Source: Fagopyrum homotropicum (taxonomy: Eukaryota; Streptophyta; Magnoliopsida; Caryophyllales; Polygonaceae). From it: a DNA stretch of 64,000 bases. The stretch lies in NCBI GenBank assembly GCA_033239125.1, contig BSWB01000004.1:122335235-122399234 (forward strand). The letters run 5' to 3'. Positions 10,457 to 21,116 of this stretch are shown here, one piece after another; the first letter of the stretch is position 1, and each line of letters begins with the position of its first letter. A program made the translations under genes and the position numbers. A model generated the notes under the pieces. The model did no database searches. It was given only the letters and a program-made list of their open reading frames with translations, and was not told where the DNA came from.

Positions 10457-10808
10457 AGGAGCTGTTCGATTTCAATTCTCAGAATTCCAGTTATTTTCCC
10501 CCAATATCACTACCAATTATTCCTATGGGGTACCTAATCCTTTTTCAACAAGAATGATTGGCAACCAAAGCCAATTTCTTCCAAAATCAGTAAAAGACGA
10601 GAAGTTAGGGTTTTCGGTTTTGTTACCCAAAATTCGGTTGATTTGAGGCGTTTTTGTTGCGGTTTCTTGCTTGCAATCCGTTCCTCTAGCCTTTCCTTGC
10701 AGAATGGGAGCAAGAATCGTCGAAAATGAGTGAGAATCGAAGAGGCGAGGTGAGATCAGTGCCGCGGTCGAGAAGGTGAGGGAGGGAAGAGAGAAAAACC
10801 GTTCCCCC

Positions 10809-10815
10809 TTTTATA
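10809..10815 (-). promoter_or_regulatory. Internal TATA box upstream of the A third ORF
   Basis: TATAAAAGGGG on the minus strand lies 438 bp before the ATG. Comparable boxes occur 437 bp (C) and 458 bp (D) before their third ORFs, each with palindromes on both sides. Confidence 0.65.
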
Positions 10816-10835
10816 CCCCTCACTGAATCTGCTGT

Positions 10836-10961
10836 CACCTCGGTCGAGGTGGTCTCGTCTGGACCGAGGTGGATGGAACGAGGTGAGTTTCTGTAAGCCC
10901 TAGTCGCCTCGGTTCCTCAAGAATCATCTCGGTCGAGGTGTTGTGACAGCAACCGAGATGT
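10836..10961 (-). promoter_or_regulatory. Palindrome cluster upstream of the A internal TATA
   Basis: A full CACCTCGGTCGAGGTG lies at 10836-10851 and another near-complete copy (catctcggtcgaggtg) at 10924-10940. Several half-sites lie between them. Confidence 0.8.
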
Positions 10962-11142
10962 GTCTTACTCAAACTCCGTCTTCTCAATTTCTTAAACTTC
11001 TGTCCTTCCAGTGTTGCTCCTGGGTTGTATTCCTTCCTTAGAAAGTACCTGTTTTTTTGTCTAGGACGCCAAAAACAAAGCAAAACAAAGCAAAAGCAAA
11101 CTATCTTAAGCTAGACTAGAAGAAAAAGAAAGAAAGCAATAC

Positions 11143-11160
11143 CTTGGGTTTCCTCCCAAG
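11143..11160 (-). other. Post-pol hairpin, element A
   Basis: CTTGGGAGGAAACCCAAG on the minus strand keeps the 6-bp stem of the other elements and differs only in the loop. It lies about 40 bp past the truncated pol. Confidence 0.75.
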
Positions 11161-11202
11161 AAGCGCTTGGTTTAAGGTCACTAGCTGGACCGTACGGTAC
11201 TC

Positions 11203-12979
11203 TTAAACAAGCTGGAGTGTATCCTCACCCCATACTTTACCTTCATCGTGGGGTGAGATAAGGAAGTCTATCAAACGTTCCAGCAAATGCAAGTGCTCAT
11301 CCGGGAACGAATCGTCTATGGGTGGTTCGTCCTTTTTGCGTGAAGAGGGAGGTAGCCGGCTGAGGTGATCCGCAACAGAATTTTCGGATCCCTTCTTATC
11401 GCGAATCTCTAGGTCAAACTCTTGAAGCAAGAGAATCCATCGAATAAGACGTGGCTTAGCATCCTTCTTAGCAAGTAAGTAGCGAATAGCTACATGGTCA
11501 GTGTAAACAATAACTTTTGCTCCCACTAAGTAAGATCAAAATTTCTCAAAAGCATATACGACCGCAAATAGCTCCTTTTCGGTGGTGGCGTAGTTACGCT
11601 GGGCTTCGTCTAGCGTCTTGCTAGCATAGTAAATGGCAGTTGTCCGGCCATCCTTCTTGTGTCCAAGCACCGCTCCTACTGCCACATCACTCGCATCACA
11701 CATGATCTTAAAGGGAAAGGTCCAATCCGGAGGCTGGATAATGGGAGCGGAGATCAACGCTTCCTTAATCCTATAAAATGCATCAAGACATTCCTGCGAA
11801 AACTCAAAAACAACATCCTTATTCAAGAGTTTAGTTAGTGGTTTAGAAATCTTCGAGAAGTCCTTGACAAATCTCCTATATAAACCTGCATGCCCGAGAA
11901 AACTCCGCACACCCTTAACAGAACAAGGGGGAGGAAGTTTCTCTATAGTCTCTATCTTGGCTCGATCGACCTCAATACCTCGGTTGGAAACGAGGTGTCC
12001 TAGTATGTTGCCTTCATTAACCATAAAATGACACTTCTCCCAATTTAAAACGAGATTACTGTCTTCACATCTTTGTAGAACTAGAGAAAGGTTAGATAGG
12101 CAATCATCAAAAGAGGAACCATATACTGAAAAATCATCCATAAATACCTCCATGATCTCCTCTATATACTCGGAAAAGATAGCCATCATGCACCGCTAGA
12201 AGGTGGCAGGTGCATTACACAATCCAAATGGCATCCTCCTATAAGCGAATGTCCCCCATGGACAAGTGAAAGTGGTCTTCTCTTGATCATCCGGATGGAT
12301 AGGAATCTGAAAGAAGCCACTATAACCATCTAAATAGCAAAAATGTGAATGCTGGGCTAACCGTTCGAGCATTTGGTCGATTGAAGGGAAGTGGAAAATG
12401 GTCCTTCCGAGTGGCCACGTTCAGCTTCCTATAATCGATGCACACTCTCCAGCCCGTGACGGTCCTAGTTGGAATTAACTCGTTGTTCTTATTTGTCACA
12501 ACGGTCATCCCTCCTTTCTTCGGAACTACGTGCACTAGGTTCACCCACTTGCTGTCCGAAATAGGAAATATGATACCTGCATCCAACAACTTAAGAATTT
12601 CATTCTTCACAACCTCTTTCATGATCGGATTTAACCGTCTTTGAGGTTCCCATGAAGTCTTATGATCGTCCTCCATTAGTATTCTATGCATGCAGAAAGA
12701 GGGCTTAATACCAATAAGATCATCAATAGTATAACCCAAAGCCTTTTGATGCTTTCTCAGGACAGGCATTAGTTTAGATAATTCAGTTTCGGAGAGGGAA
12801 GCACTAACAATGACGGGATAAGTAGAATCCGGTCCAAGAAAAACATACCTCGAGTGACTCGGGAGTTGTTTAAGCTCCACAACTAGGGGTGCTTTCTGAG
12901 GTGGATCTTTGCTTCCTCCTTCCAGTGGAGTAGACTTAGATCGAAGAACTGGACTTTCAGAAATCTCAGTTGACATCAT
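11203..12979 (-). pseudogene. Element A reverse transcriptase and RNase H, truncated pol
   Basis: RT is recognisable from the fingers (RRLNPIMKEVVKNEILKLL) through the FMDDFSVYG active site, followed by RNase H (IMCDASDVAVGAVLG) and the connecting VADHLSRL. Lesions: a frameshift near 12390 (PLPFNRPN where C has PLPFIDQM), a stop just before RCMMAIF, and a TGA at 11536. The frame ends at 11203 after DEHLHLL. The whole integrase is missing, and the post-pol hairpin follows directly, so an internal deletion removed about 1.2 kb. Not functional. Confidence 0.88.
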
Positions 12980-12989
12980 CTCGCTTTCG

Positions 12990-13076
12990 ACCTCGGTCGA
13001 GGTTCAAAGAGGGTGACCGAGATGTTTTTCAGTCAAGAACACCTCGCTTGGTCCAGAAAGTGCCTCGGACGAGGTA
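12990..13076 (-). promoter_or_regulatory. Palindrome cluster in the A protease-RT linker
   Basis: Copies include gacctcggtcgaggtt, gaccgagatg, acacctcgctt and gcctcggacgaggtac. Elements C, D and E carry their own palindrome at the same place. Confidence 0.75.
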
Positions 13077-14031
13077 CTACAACTGAGACCGAAACTGGAG
13101 ATTTTCTTCTCGTGGATTAGTTTTTCAATCTTATCTTCTGGATCTTTTTCCAGTGCCTTTAAGCTCCGTATATCTGCATCACAAGAAGCATTTATACCTT
13201 CTGCCATTAAGGTAAAACTAATAACTCTTTCAAGTGGATCATTAATAAGGATAGAGCTCACCAATTCTCTTGATTCTTCTTCATCATAGATGTTTAAGAT
13301 ATCATCTCCCAGCGGCTCTCCTTTCATTGCCGCAAGTAGTGCAAACTCAACTTGATCACCGCCAATGTTGAATTGCACCTTGGCGTTCTTACAATCCACA
13401 TTGCAACCCGAAGTTGCTAGAAATGGTCTCCCGAGAATGATAGGAACGGGATAATCTGCGGGAATATCAAGCACAACAAAGTCTATAGGTAAATAGAAGT
13501 TACCTAGCTTAACCGGAACGTCTTCCAAAATGCCCACGGGATGGGTAATGGAGCGGTCCGCCATGTACAACAGTATCTTCACCGGCTTGGGCTCTCCAAG
13601 CCCGATCCTCACACATAGCTCCAGCGGGATGATGCTCACGCTAGCTCCTAGATCACACAACGCCTCACAAGTGACATCCCCAACTTGAATGGGAATCCAA
13701 AATGAGCCGGGATCTCTCAACTTGGGTGACATCTTCTCCTTCATGATTTGAATGAGCTCCGAGGATTTAGATGTCATCCTTACTTCACCAAAGTCTTCCA
13801 ACTTCCTCTTCCTTGATAGAATTTCTTTCAAGAACTTCCCATAGGCGGGCATCCCTAGAATTGCATCAAGGAAAGGGATATTAATATGTAGTTTATTCAT
13901 CAAGTCAAGGAACTTACCAAAATGCTTGTCTAGATGTGCTCTGGCCCTTGACTGAGGGAATGGAAGTGGTGGTTTATATGTAGGAGGTGGGACATAAACT
14001 TCAGTTTTGTCCGACACTCTCTGAGGCTCCA

Positions 14032-14104
14032 CCTCGGTTGGTACATCGGCCGAAGTGTTCTTCGTCTGTACCTGGACCGAGGTGTTCTTCACTGGCATCG
14101 ACCG
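14032..14104 (-). promoter_or_regulatory. Palindrome cluster at the A gag-protease boundary
   Basis: Copies are cacctcggttgg, atcggccgaagtg, ggaccgaggtg and gaccgaggcac, all within translated sequence. I see no counterpart at this site in C. Confidence 0.6.
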
Positions 14105-14159
14105 AGGCACTGGATCTGCAGTTTTTAGTCCACTTCTCGTCGTTATTGCCATGATCTGT

Positions 14160-15683
14160 CCATTAGGGTTGCTCTCTGTCCTTGCTGGAAGCTTCCCTGG
14201 ATCTCTTGGTGCTTCATTCGCCTTATTAAAGAATTGTTGTTCTAAGGCTTTTTGTGCCTTCGAAAATGAAGTCATGGACGTCTTCATAGCACTGAGCTTG
14301 ATCAAGATAGCCTCCAGCACTGCATCTTTCTTTTCTGGCTGGGATGAGCTTGATCCAGGCTCTTGGCTCTTCAATGGAGTAGAAGAAGAAGAAGAAGAGA
14401 GGAAAGGATTAGAAGAGTTGTTTGAATTGGAGTTAGAGTAAGAGTTGCCCGAATTTTGATTGTTTGGCCTCCAATTATTGCTGTTGGATCCTCTATTGTT
14501 GTTGTAGTTGTTGTTCCGGGAACCGTTGTTGTTGTTCAGGTAACCATTGTTGTTCCTTGAGCCTTGATATCCTTCCTCTTCTTTCTTGGTGTGAGCAACC
14601 AAAAGTTCCTTCAATTGCTTCACATCATTCTTGAGGGAGGTAAGTTGATTATCATTTGATGGAGTTTCTTGGAAATTAACTCTCTTAACTCCATTTTCAG
14701 CTCCTTGGTGTGAGTACTTCTCCATGTGCAAAGCTTGTTTTTCAATGAATTCCTAAGCTTCATTAATCGGCATGTCCATGAATGTGCCGGCGGATAGTAG
14801 TTGAAGGCTGAATTGGGTAGCTCCATCCAATCCCTTGAAGTAAATCTCCAACAACTCTATCTTTGGAATCCCATGATGTGGGCAATCCAAAAGAACATCT
14901 TTAAATCTCTCCCATGACTTGGACAAACTCTCCTTGTCCTTCATGATGAATGCGTTGATCTTCCCTCTCATTTCGGCAGTTTTGGTGGGGGGAAAGAATT
15001 TCGTCAAGAACTCCGTCGTCATCTTCTCCCAAGTGTTGATCTTTCCGGGAGGAAGAGACTGGTACCGAGTAAGCGCCCTGTCCTTCAAAGAAAAGTAAAA
15101 AGGCCTTAACTTGTAATTATTTTCCACCCTTGAAGATTTCAAGGTCTCCATCTAGATCTCATAGTTTTGTAGATGTTGATGTGGAGACTCCCTTTAGACC
15201 TCCGAACTGGCATTGGCGAATCATGGAAAGAACTTGCGGTCGAAGTTCATAGTCATGCTCTGCTGGATCTCCTAGGTTGACTCCTGGATGCCTCACTTGC
15301 TGGTTTGGGTCCATCCTCTGCCCTAGGGTTTGTGGAATACCTGCAAAAAGAACATCTCGGACTGGCATCCGAGGTGGAAGTATCTCGGCCGGGGCAACTG
15401 GAGCGGGGTCCTGCCTCGGTCGAGGGTCCGGTCGATACAGAATCTGAGCTCGCAACTCAGCCATATCTGCTTTAATCTCTGCAGCTCGGGTGCGATTTTG
15501 CTCCCTTTCGCGCTGCAGATCTTCCCTATTGAGGCGCAGCTGTTCCATCGCCTTCTTCAATTCGGCCTCAAGATTGCGATTGTCTTGATTGGCCATCCTT
15601 GCTTCTTTCAATCGTCTCTTATATGTCTTTTCTGGTTCGGTATCGTAAGAAACGATTTCCTTCCCAACACGGGTTCTTCGCAT
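14160..15683 (-). pseudogene. Element A gag
   Basis: The ATG at 15683 begins an N-terminal coiled coil (residues about 20-90). Next come the capsid-like retrotransposon gag domain (PFYFSLKDRALTRYQ, FLTKFFPPTKTAEMRGKINAF, WERFKDVLLDCPHHG) and an Asn/Ser-rich tail without a CCHC zinc knuckle. Breaks: a frameshift near 15185 (GGLKGVST where C has GGTSTESP), an in-frame TAG at METLKS, and a TAG where C reads Trp (NEA before EFIEKQ). A palindrome copy lies at 15375-15424 in the coding region. Confidence 0.87.
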
Positions 15684-15788
15684 AAACCTAAGAAAAAGAA
15701 CCTGCGAAAGTCACTCAAGTAGAGTGGTTAGTAGTAACAGGGGCAATAGCCCCGAAAGACAACCGCAACGGGCTCGGTCTAGACCAAG

Positions 15789-15806
15789 TCCCCGGCAACG
15801 GCGCCA
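15789..15806 (-). other. Primer-binding site, element A (tRNA-Asp)
   Basis: TGGCGCCGTTGCCGGGGA on the minus strand is a perfect complement of a tRNA-Asp 3' end, six bases inside the LTR. Confidence 0.9.
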
Positions 15807-15812
15807 AAAACT

Positions 15813-17574
15813 TGTTCGCTCCAAATGGTGTGTGCAAGCTTTAAATTTATAACCCAAGAAGTATGCTTAAAACAAGGATGCGAACCCGCAGTGTACGGAT
15901 CAATTATAGTAAAAGCAAGAATACCGGGGTGTCGATCTCAGGGACTTAGGTGAAACAAAGCAAGTATAGGTTGTCAATATTGCAACTAACCACAAAAGCA
16001 ATTAAAACAATAAAAGATGATAATAAGGTCAATTAATGGAAATATGCAAATTATAGGGATTAAAGCATCCAGTTGTGGTTCCAACTCAAGATCTCAAGAT
16101 AAGCGGACAAAGATGAGGTTTTGCAAAGGGAAGGTGTTACTAAAGTGGAATAGATCACCGGGTAACTCTCACTACTTACTAACTCCAAACCAAAATCTCC
16201 TATCATCGGGTAAGTCTCAAGGTACTAAGGAAAGGAATTATACCCTCAAACCAACAAACCAACTAAGGGAATAGAATCAACCTTTACCGGGTAAGTCTCA
16301 GGCTAACTCACAAAGATGGAATGAAGGCACACTCAAACCCCAATAAAGGATAAACCTTTATTACCTACACTTATGATCTTGGGTAAACAAACTAAGGAAT
16401 TACCGGGTAAGTCTCATCCTAAGCTTGCATTGAACCAGGAAAGGTGTAATAAGAATAGGATTTGGCAAACTCTAACACTTAACTCTCAGTTTTGGATAAG
16501 ATAAGTCACCTCGGTCAGTCAAGTTCCACCCCGGCCGAGATATTCATCGACTGAACGAGATGTTCTAGGGTTAAGGATAAAGACTCGAGCTTTCAGGGTC
16601 CTACTGGGATTTAAGATTATTCTATCATCGTCTTTCCCACAACTTTGAGCCAATCACCCTAGAATCGCACGAGGAAATTAGCCACTCATCATCATGAAAG
16701 CTATAATCATATATATGGGAAGAGAATGAATATTTGAACACAAAAATCTTAAGAACAAGGCTTCAATAACTGAATCAAATATCAAACAATCAAGTGTTCC
16801 TTGGATCACAAATTCAACAAGACAATCAAACAAAAGGGAATCTAAGAAAGTATTACAAATCCCCTCAAAAGCTATATCCGAACTATCAATCCTTCCTTGA
16901 TTGATCTTCAATCTTCCTTCCTTCAAAACTCCAGAAAAATCCCTTAATTGCTGGATGCTCTCAACCCTCTAAGCATGGTTAAACTTGTGGAAAATCCAAC
17001 CCTTTATATAGGAGAATTATCTTCCACAAATAGAATATTTTAAAAAGATAATTTCCTAATAATATATATCCATATCTAATAAATAGATCTCTAAAATATA
17101 TGATCTTCCTTCCAGAAATCCAGCCCAAAAATATAAGATCTCTCCTTACAAAAATAAAAGATCTCAGCCAAATAAAATGTATCTCGCCGCGTCTAGGATG
17201 TTCGCCTCGGTCGGGTTGCTCCTCAAGATCACCTCGGTCGAGGTTGTACTGTAGCTGACCGAGGTGACTCTGAACTGAATGTGAAATCTCTCAAATCTGG
17301 TCCAAAGTAAATCTTTAATCCATTTCCATGCTTTCTGAACTCCTCCTTAAACTCCTGAATGTAGCTCCAATGACTCCTTCGCTCCTTTAGCTCCATTTTG
17401 ATGCAAAACGGGCCATTTTACCTACGATTACAACGAAACTTGGTGTAGACCTCGATTCCCGCAAAGGTAGATGAAACGACAATATAATCACAAAATATAC
17501 ATCGAAACATGCAGATTATTGAAGATAAAACGTCTAAACAGGTCCCAAAATATAGACTATAATTCATGCTATCA
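15813..17574 (-). repeat. Element A 5' LTR, complete
   Basis: This 1762-bp LTR runs TGATAGC...GCGAACA in the element's direction. TATATAAAG lies at 17002-17010 on the minus strand. Palindromes lie upstream at 17203-17267 and downstream at 16507-16561. Four accgggtaa-type repeats lie between about 16155 and 16410. It diverges from the 3' LTR by several percent, so A is older than B. Its outer edge at 17574 abuts chromovirus sequence. Confidence 0.92.
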
Positions 17575-17709
17575 AGCGGACTCTGTGAGCCGCAGGTGCG
17601 GCCCAGACATCTGCAGGGGCGGCCACTGGGTCACGTAGGGGCAGATCAGGCCTAATCTAGGTCCTCAGCTCCCACACTCAGCAACTCAGCAACTAGGCTC
17701 TTACATCTC
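17575..17709 (-). repeat. Element G 3' LTR fragment (chromovirus)
   Basis: On the minus strand the sequence passes a polypurine tract into TGAGATGTAAGAGCC, a chromovirus-like LTR start. Only 135 bp remain before A's insertion point. The rest of the LTR would lie left of the window beyond A. Confidence 0.6.
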
Positions 17710-17717
17710 ACCCCCCT
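17710..17717 (-). other. Polypurine tract, element G
   Basis: AGGGGGGT on the minus strand lies immediately before the LTR start and just after acgaaacttg, as in Tekay/Del elements. Confidence 0.7.
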
Positions 17718-18250
17718 AAAAACAAGTTTCGTCTCGAAAGTTGCAAAATCCCAAATCCTCTTGGACCCATAAGTCGAGGTATAACTCTCTCTCTCTATCA
17801 GAGGTATCACATCTCCGCTCATAAGGTCATAACCTATACCAATCTATAACCTCAAACATGAGCATGGAGGAATCATCAACTCCAGAATGCAGGCCATAAC
17901 GCTACCCAAAGGCGTAGAGGAATCACCTCTCTTGCCATACCACATCACAAGGCATAGAGGAAGCACATCTCTAGCCAAATCATAATCGTATACCGTGCAT
18001 GGAGGAAAGAACCATCTCCAGCTAAATCGTAATCCCACTCAAATATCATGGAGGAAAGAACCATATCCGGCTATAATCATAAATCATACGGATATAGTTT
18101 GGAGGAAATAATCATCTCCAACTATAACATACATCATGCTAGCACAACAAGATCTAATAAGATCATAAATCACATCATAACTAGCATGGAGTAAGCACAT
18201 TAAGGCATGTAAGCATTTAAGCACATAATCATATACTCACCAAAATAGCA
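17718..18250 (-). repeat. Element G 3' noncoding region with degenerate tandem repeats
   Basis: About six copies of a catggaggaa...catctcc unit start near 17862, 17913, 17953, 17997, 18047 and 18098 (period 40-51 bp). They lie between the chromodomain and the polypurine tract. The copies have diverged. No coding potential is seen. Confidence 0.65.
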
Positions 18251-19480
18251 CTAAGATCTACTCATCGACCCTAGGTGCATCTATCTCAGCATAAAACTCT
18301 GGATACTATCCTCAATCTCCCATGTAGCCTCCTCAGGTCCACGTCTAGACTACTGTATCCTCAACATAGGAATGTCCTTCAAATGCAGACGTCTCACACC
18401 TCGCTCTAAGACTGCAATAGGATGCTCAACAAAGGTGTGGTCCGGCTCAACCACCAAATCATCTTAACTCACAATGTGACTCAGATCTGGTCAGTACTCC
18501 CTCAGCTGAGACACATGGAACACAGGGTGAACACCCTTTAATCTCGGAGGCAATGCTAATCTGTAGGCTACCCTCCCAACTCTATCCAGTATCTCGAAAG
18601 GACCAATATATCGGGGACTCAAGTTCCCCTTTATGCCAAAACGTCTGACGCCATACGTCGGAGATACTCTCAGCCAAACATGACCTCCTACCCTGAACTC
18701 TAGAGGTCGACGCCTCTTGTTTGCATATGACTTTTGGCGACTCTGTGCAACCATCATCCTCTCTCTGATCAGCGCTACTCGAGCCATATCATCCTGAATC
18801 TACTCTCACGCTATTCCATTGATATTGCTAGGCTCATCCTAACATAAAGGTGTACGGCATCTATGCCCATACAGTGCCTCATAAGGAGCCACCCCAATAG
18901 ATGCATGCCAATTGTTGTTGTATGAGAACTCAACCAATGAAAGGTATTCAGACCATCCCTGTCCCCAATCAAACACACAAGCTCGCAGCATATCCTCCAG
19001 GGTCTGAATAGTCCTCTTTGACTGACCATCTGTCTGGGGGTGAAACGCAGTCGTGAAGTGTAGACTCGTCCCCAAAGCAGTCTGAATACACTGCCAAAAC
19101 CTCAAGGTAAATCGTCCATCTCGATCAGAGACGATCGTCCTCGGTACACCATGGAGTCTCACTATCTGTCTAGTGTACTCCTCATCTAATCTACTCACTG
19201 GCCACGTCTCTCTGATAGGAATGAAACGCGCCGTCTTCGTCAGTCTATCTACAACAACCCATATAGCATCAAAACTCCTATTAGGTCTCAATCCAGTCAC
19301 AAAATCCATGAAGACGTCCTCCCACTTCCACTACGGTACTGACAGTGGATGGAGCTCACCTCCAGGTCTTAAATGCTCTATCTTGACCTACTGACAGGTC
19401 GCACACTGATGCACAAATTTGGCTACATCGGGCTTCAACCCTCACCACCAATATGAATGTCTCACATCATGGTACATCTT
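18251..19480 (-). pseudogene. Element G integrase and chromodomain, decayed
   Basis: On the minus strand the integrase core is clear (MDFVTGL, VVVDRLTKTARFIPI, TIVSDRDGRF, FHPQTDGQ, YEALYGHRCRTP). Then come the C-terminal domain (GHVWLRVSPTYGVRRF, YIGPFEILDRVG, HPVFHVSQLREY) and a chromodomain remnant (FVEHPIAVLER, EEATWEIED). Stops interrupt it at 18839, 18488 and within the chromodomain. The catalytic Glu of the D,D35E triad is Lys (QSKRTIQ, 35 residues after the SDRD Asp). The chromodomain marks a chromovirus, probably Tekay/Del. Confidence 0.85.
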
Positions 19481-19938
19481 ACTAGTACCTGGATGTACAA
19501 AGTAAGGTGTACAGTGAGCCTTCTATAAGATCCTCTGTCTCAAATCTGCATCTGCAGGTACACAAATACAGTCATGACGCCTCATCACTCTATCTGCTCC
19601 AATAGAGAACTGTGGTGCCTCTCCACGAGACATCCTCTCTCTAATGCTCATCAAGGTCGGGCAGGTCCCCTACTTCTGCTGCATCTCATCCAACAGACCA
19701 GGTAAAACCTCTAGCATACAAATGGGCATCCTCATCTGGAAACTAGATGTCCAACTCTAGCCAAGCTAGATCCCTCCGAAGCTGAGACTGTACTATCAAT
19801 CTGGCAATCGCCTTCTCTCGAGGCGTCTTCTTGCTCAAGGCGTCAGCTACAACATTCGCCATTCCAGGATGATACAAAATCTTAAGGTCAAAATCCTTGA
19901 TCAACTCTAACCATCGACGCTGGCGGTTATTTAACTCC
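19481..19938 (-). pseudogene. Element G RNase H tail, cut by element C
   Basis: The minus strand encodes RWLELIKDFDLKILYHPG and NVVADALSKK, the chromovirus RNase H end and connection. Insertion of C at 19938 removes its continuity with the RT part at 33189. Confidence 0.8.
19934..19938. repeat. Target-site duplication of element C, left copy
   Basis: The bases actcc repeat at 33184-33188. Confidence 0.93.
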
Positions 19939-20230
19939 TGTTAGCATGAAATATTGTGATATTTTAGGCACGTTTTCTAATCGTATTTGATTCATATTGA
20001 TAGTCTTTGATTGATCTTTATGCATATGTGAGCTAGTATTGCCTATATTTTCGATATGGATGTCTACACTAGTTCTATGTTGATTATAGGTGATTTGGAG
20101 CTATTTCCGAACGGAATCGAGCAAAGGAGAGTTGAGTTGATATGTCCATAGATCGAGGACACTTTTTGGAAGCAATTTGGAGTCTTAGATTGAGGAATGC
20201 ACGAGTTTAGGGAAGAATCACGTTCTTACC

Positions 20231-20400
20231 CTAAATTACGCCCTAAAATACGGCCGGAATCCAAACCACGTTCAGAATTACGGCCGTGGATTCAGGGTCA
20301 GAATTTGATGTTCATTCCAGGGGATTCTACGGCCGTGGAACTAACCGTAATTGTTTCCACGCCCTAGAATTACGGTCGTGGAATCTTCCACGACCGTGAT
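20231..20400 (+). promoter_or_regulatory. Palindrome cluster upstream of the C 5' LTR TATA
   Basis: Copies include ttacggccgtgga, ctacggccgtggaa, ttacggtcgtggaa and ttccacgaccgtga, interleaved with ccctaaatt and accgtaatt. The element palindrome is CCACGGCCGTGG. Confidence 0.8.
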
Positions 20401-20476
20401 CTTGGCGAATCTTTTCGCCACACTTCGAAGCCATGATCTTTTGAAGATTGGGCCGGGCCGACACTTTGCCCTGCAT

Positions 20477-20485
20477 TATAAAAAG
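20477..20485 (+). promoter_or_regulatory. TATA box, element C 5' LTR
   Basis: TATAAAAAG lies 77 bp past the palindrome cluster. Transcription should start about 30 bp downstream. Confidence 0.7.
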
Positions 20486-21052
20486 ACGGAAGAAAGGAGA
20501 TTCCGTCATGCTCGCTTACAATCATCGCTTACACATTAACGCATATGCCTGCTTAGGATCGCTTAGCAACACACAAACCCTCATCTTAGAGGTATTTGGG
20601 AGATCTCATTGGAGATCAAAGTTTGGATTGGAGAGTTGCTCAAAACTCGCACTTTTAGTGGAGATTGCTGTGGAGACCTCCGGATTTGCGGAAGATCGTA
20701 GTTTCTTGGAAGATTTTGCAAGAAGATCTCTCTTCTTGATTAGGTTCGATTTGGAAAACGGATTGACATCCCGTTTTCTTTTCTTTCCTAGGGTTACGAT
20801 TATTTGTTCTATTGTGAATCTTTTGACATTGCTTATTCTCTTTGTGACTTTGAGATTGAATTGAAGAGTATTGAAAGTTCTTGAAAGTTTTCATCTTTTT
20901 ATCTTTTAATTCTTGAATTGATATCAATATGACTGTTATTGGCTAAAAACCCTTAACAATTCTAAGGTGAAGGGTTGATAGTTGTGGCATAGGTGATGAT
21001 AGATCGATCGCAAACAGATTAGACCCTGAGAGTTAGAGAATTGTCGCCGACA

Positions 21053-21116
21053 GCCCTAAATTACGGTCTGTTCTTGAGTCCACGGCCGTGGAACCTCAAG
21101 AACTAACCGTGATTTT
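21053..21116 (+). promoter_or_regulatory. Palindrome site downstream of the C 5' LTR TATA
   Basis: The order is ccctaaattacggtctg, then ccacggccgtgg at 21080-21091, then accgtgatttt. The same order occurs in the D and E LTRs. Confidence 0.75.

Larger units (their letters stand above)
10372..11202 (-). other. Element A pol-to-third-ORF intergenic region
   Basis: In the element's direction this holds the post-pol hairpin (11143-11160), a strong palindrome cluster (10836-10961), a TATA box (10809-10815), about 350 bp of leader, and a second cluster (10389-10456) just before the ATG. The 82-codon frame at 10835-11083 has no recognisable content. Confidence 0.75.
12980..14159 (-). pseudogene. Element A protease and linker
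   Basis: The aspartic protease of the Athila type has DLGAS as its active site (CDLGASVSIIPLELC), followed by MADRSITHPVGI and ILGRPFLATSGCNVDCKNA. The region begins at MAITTRSG, the usual gag-protease boundary. The protease frame is open, but a TGA at 13004-13006 separates it from RT. The linker to RT carries palindrome copies at 12990-13076, so the palindrome is partly translated. Confidence 0.85.

Noticed and set aside
14055..14441. A 128-codon plus-strand frame
   Set aside because: It is the reverse complement of A's gag-protease region and has no independent support.
20327..20927. Several 60-138 codon frames repeated at 31806-32406
   Set aside because: They lie in the two LTRs of C. 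They overlap the promoter palindromes and have coding-poor composition.
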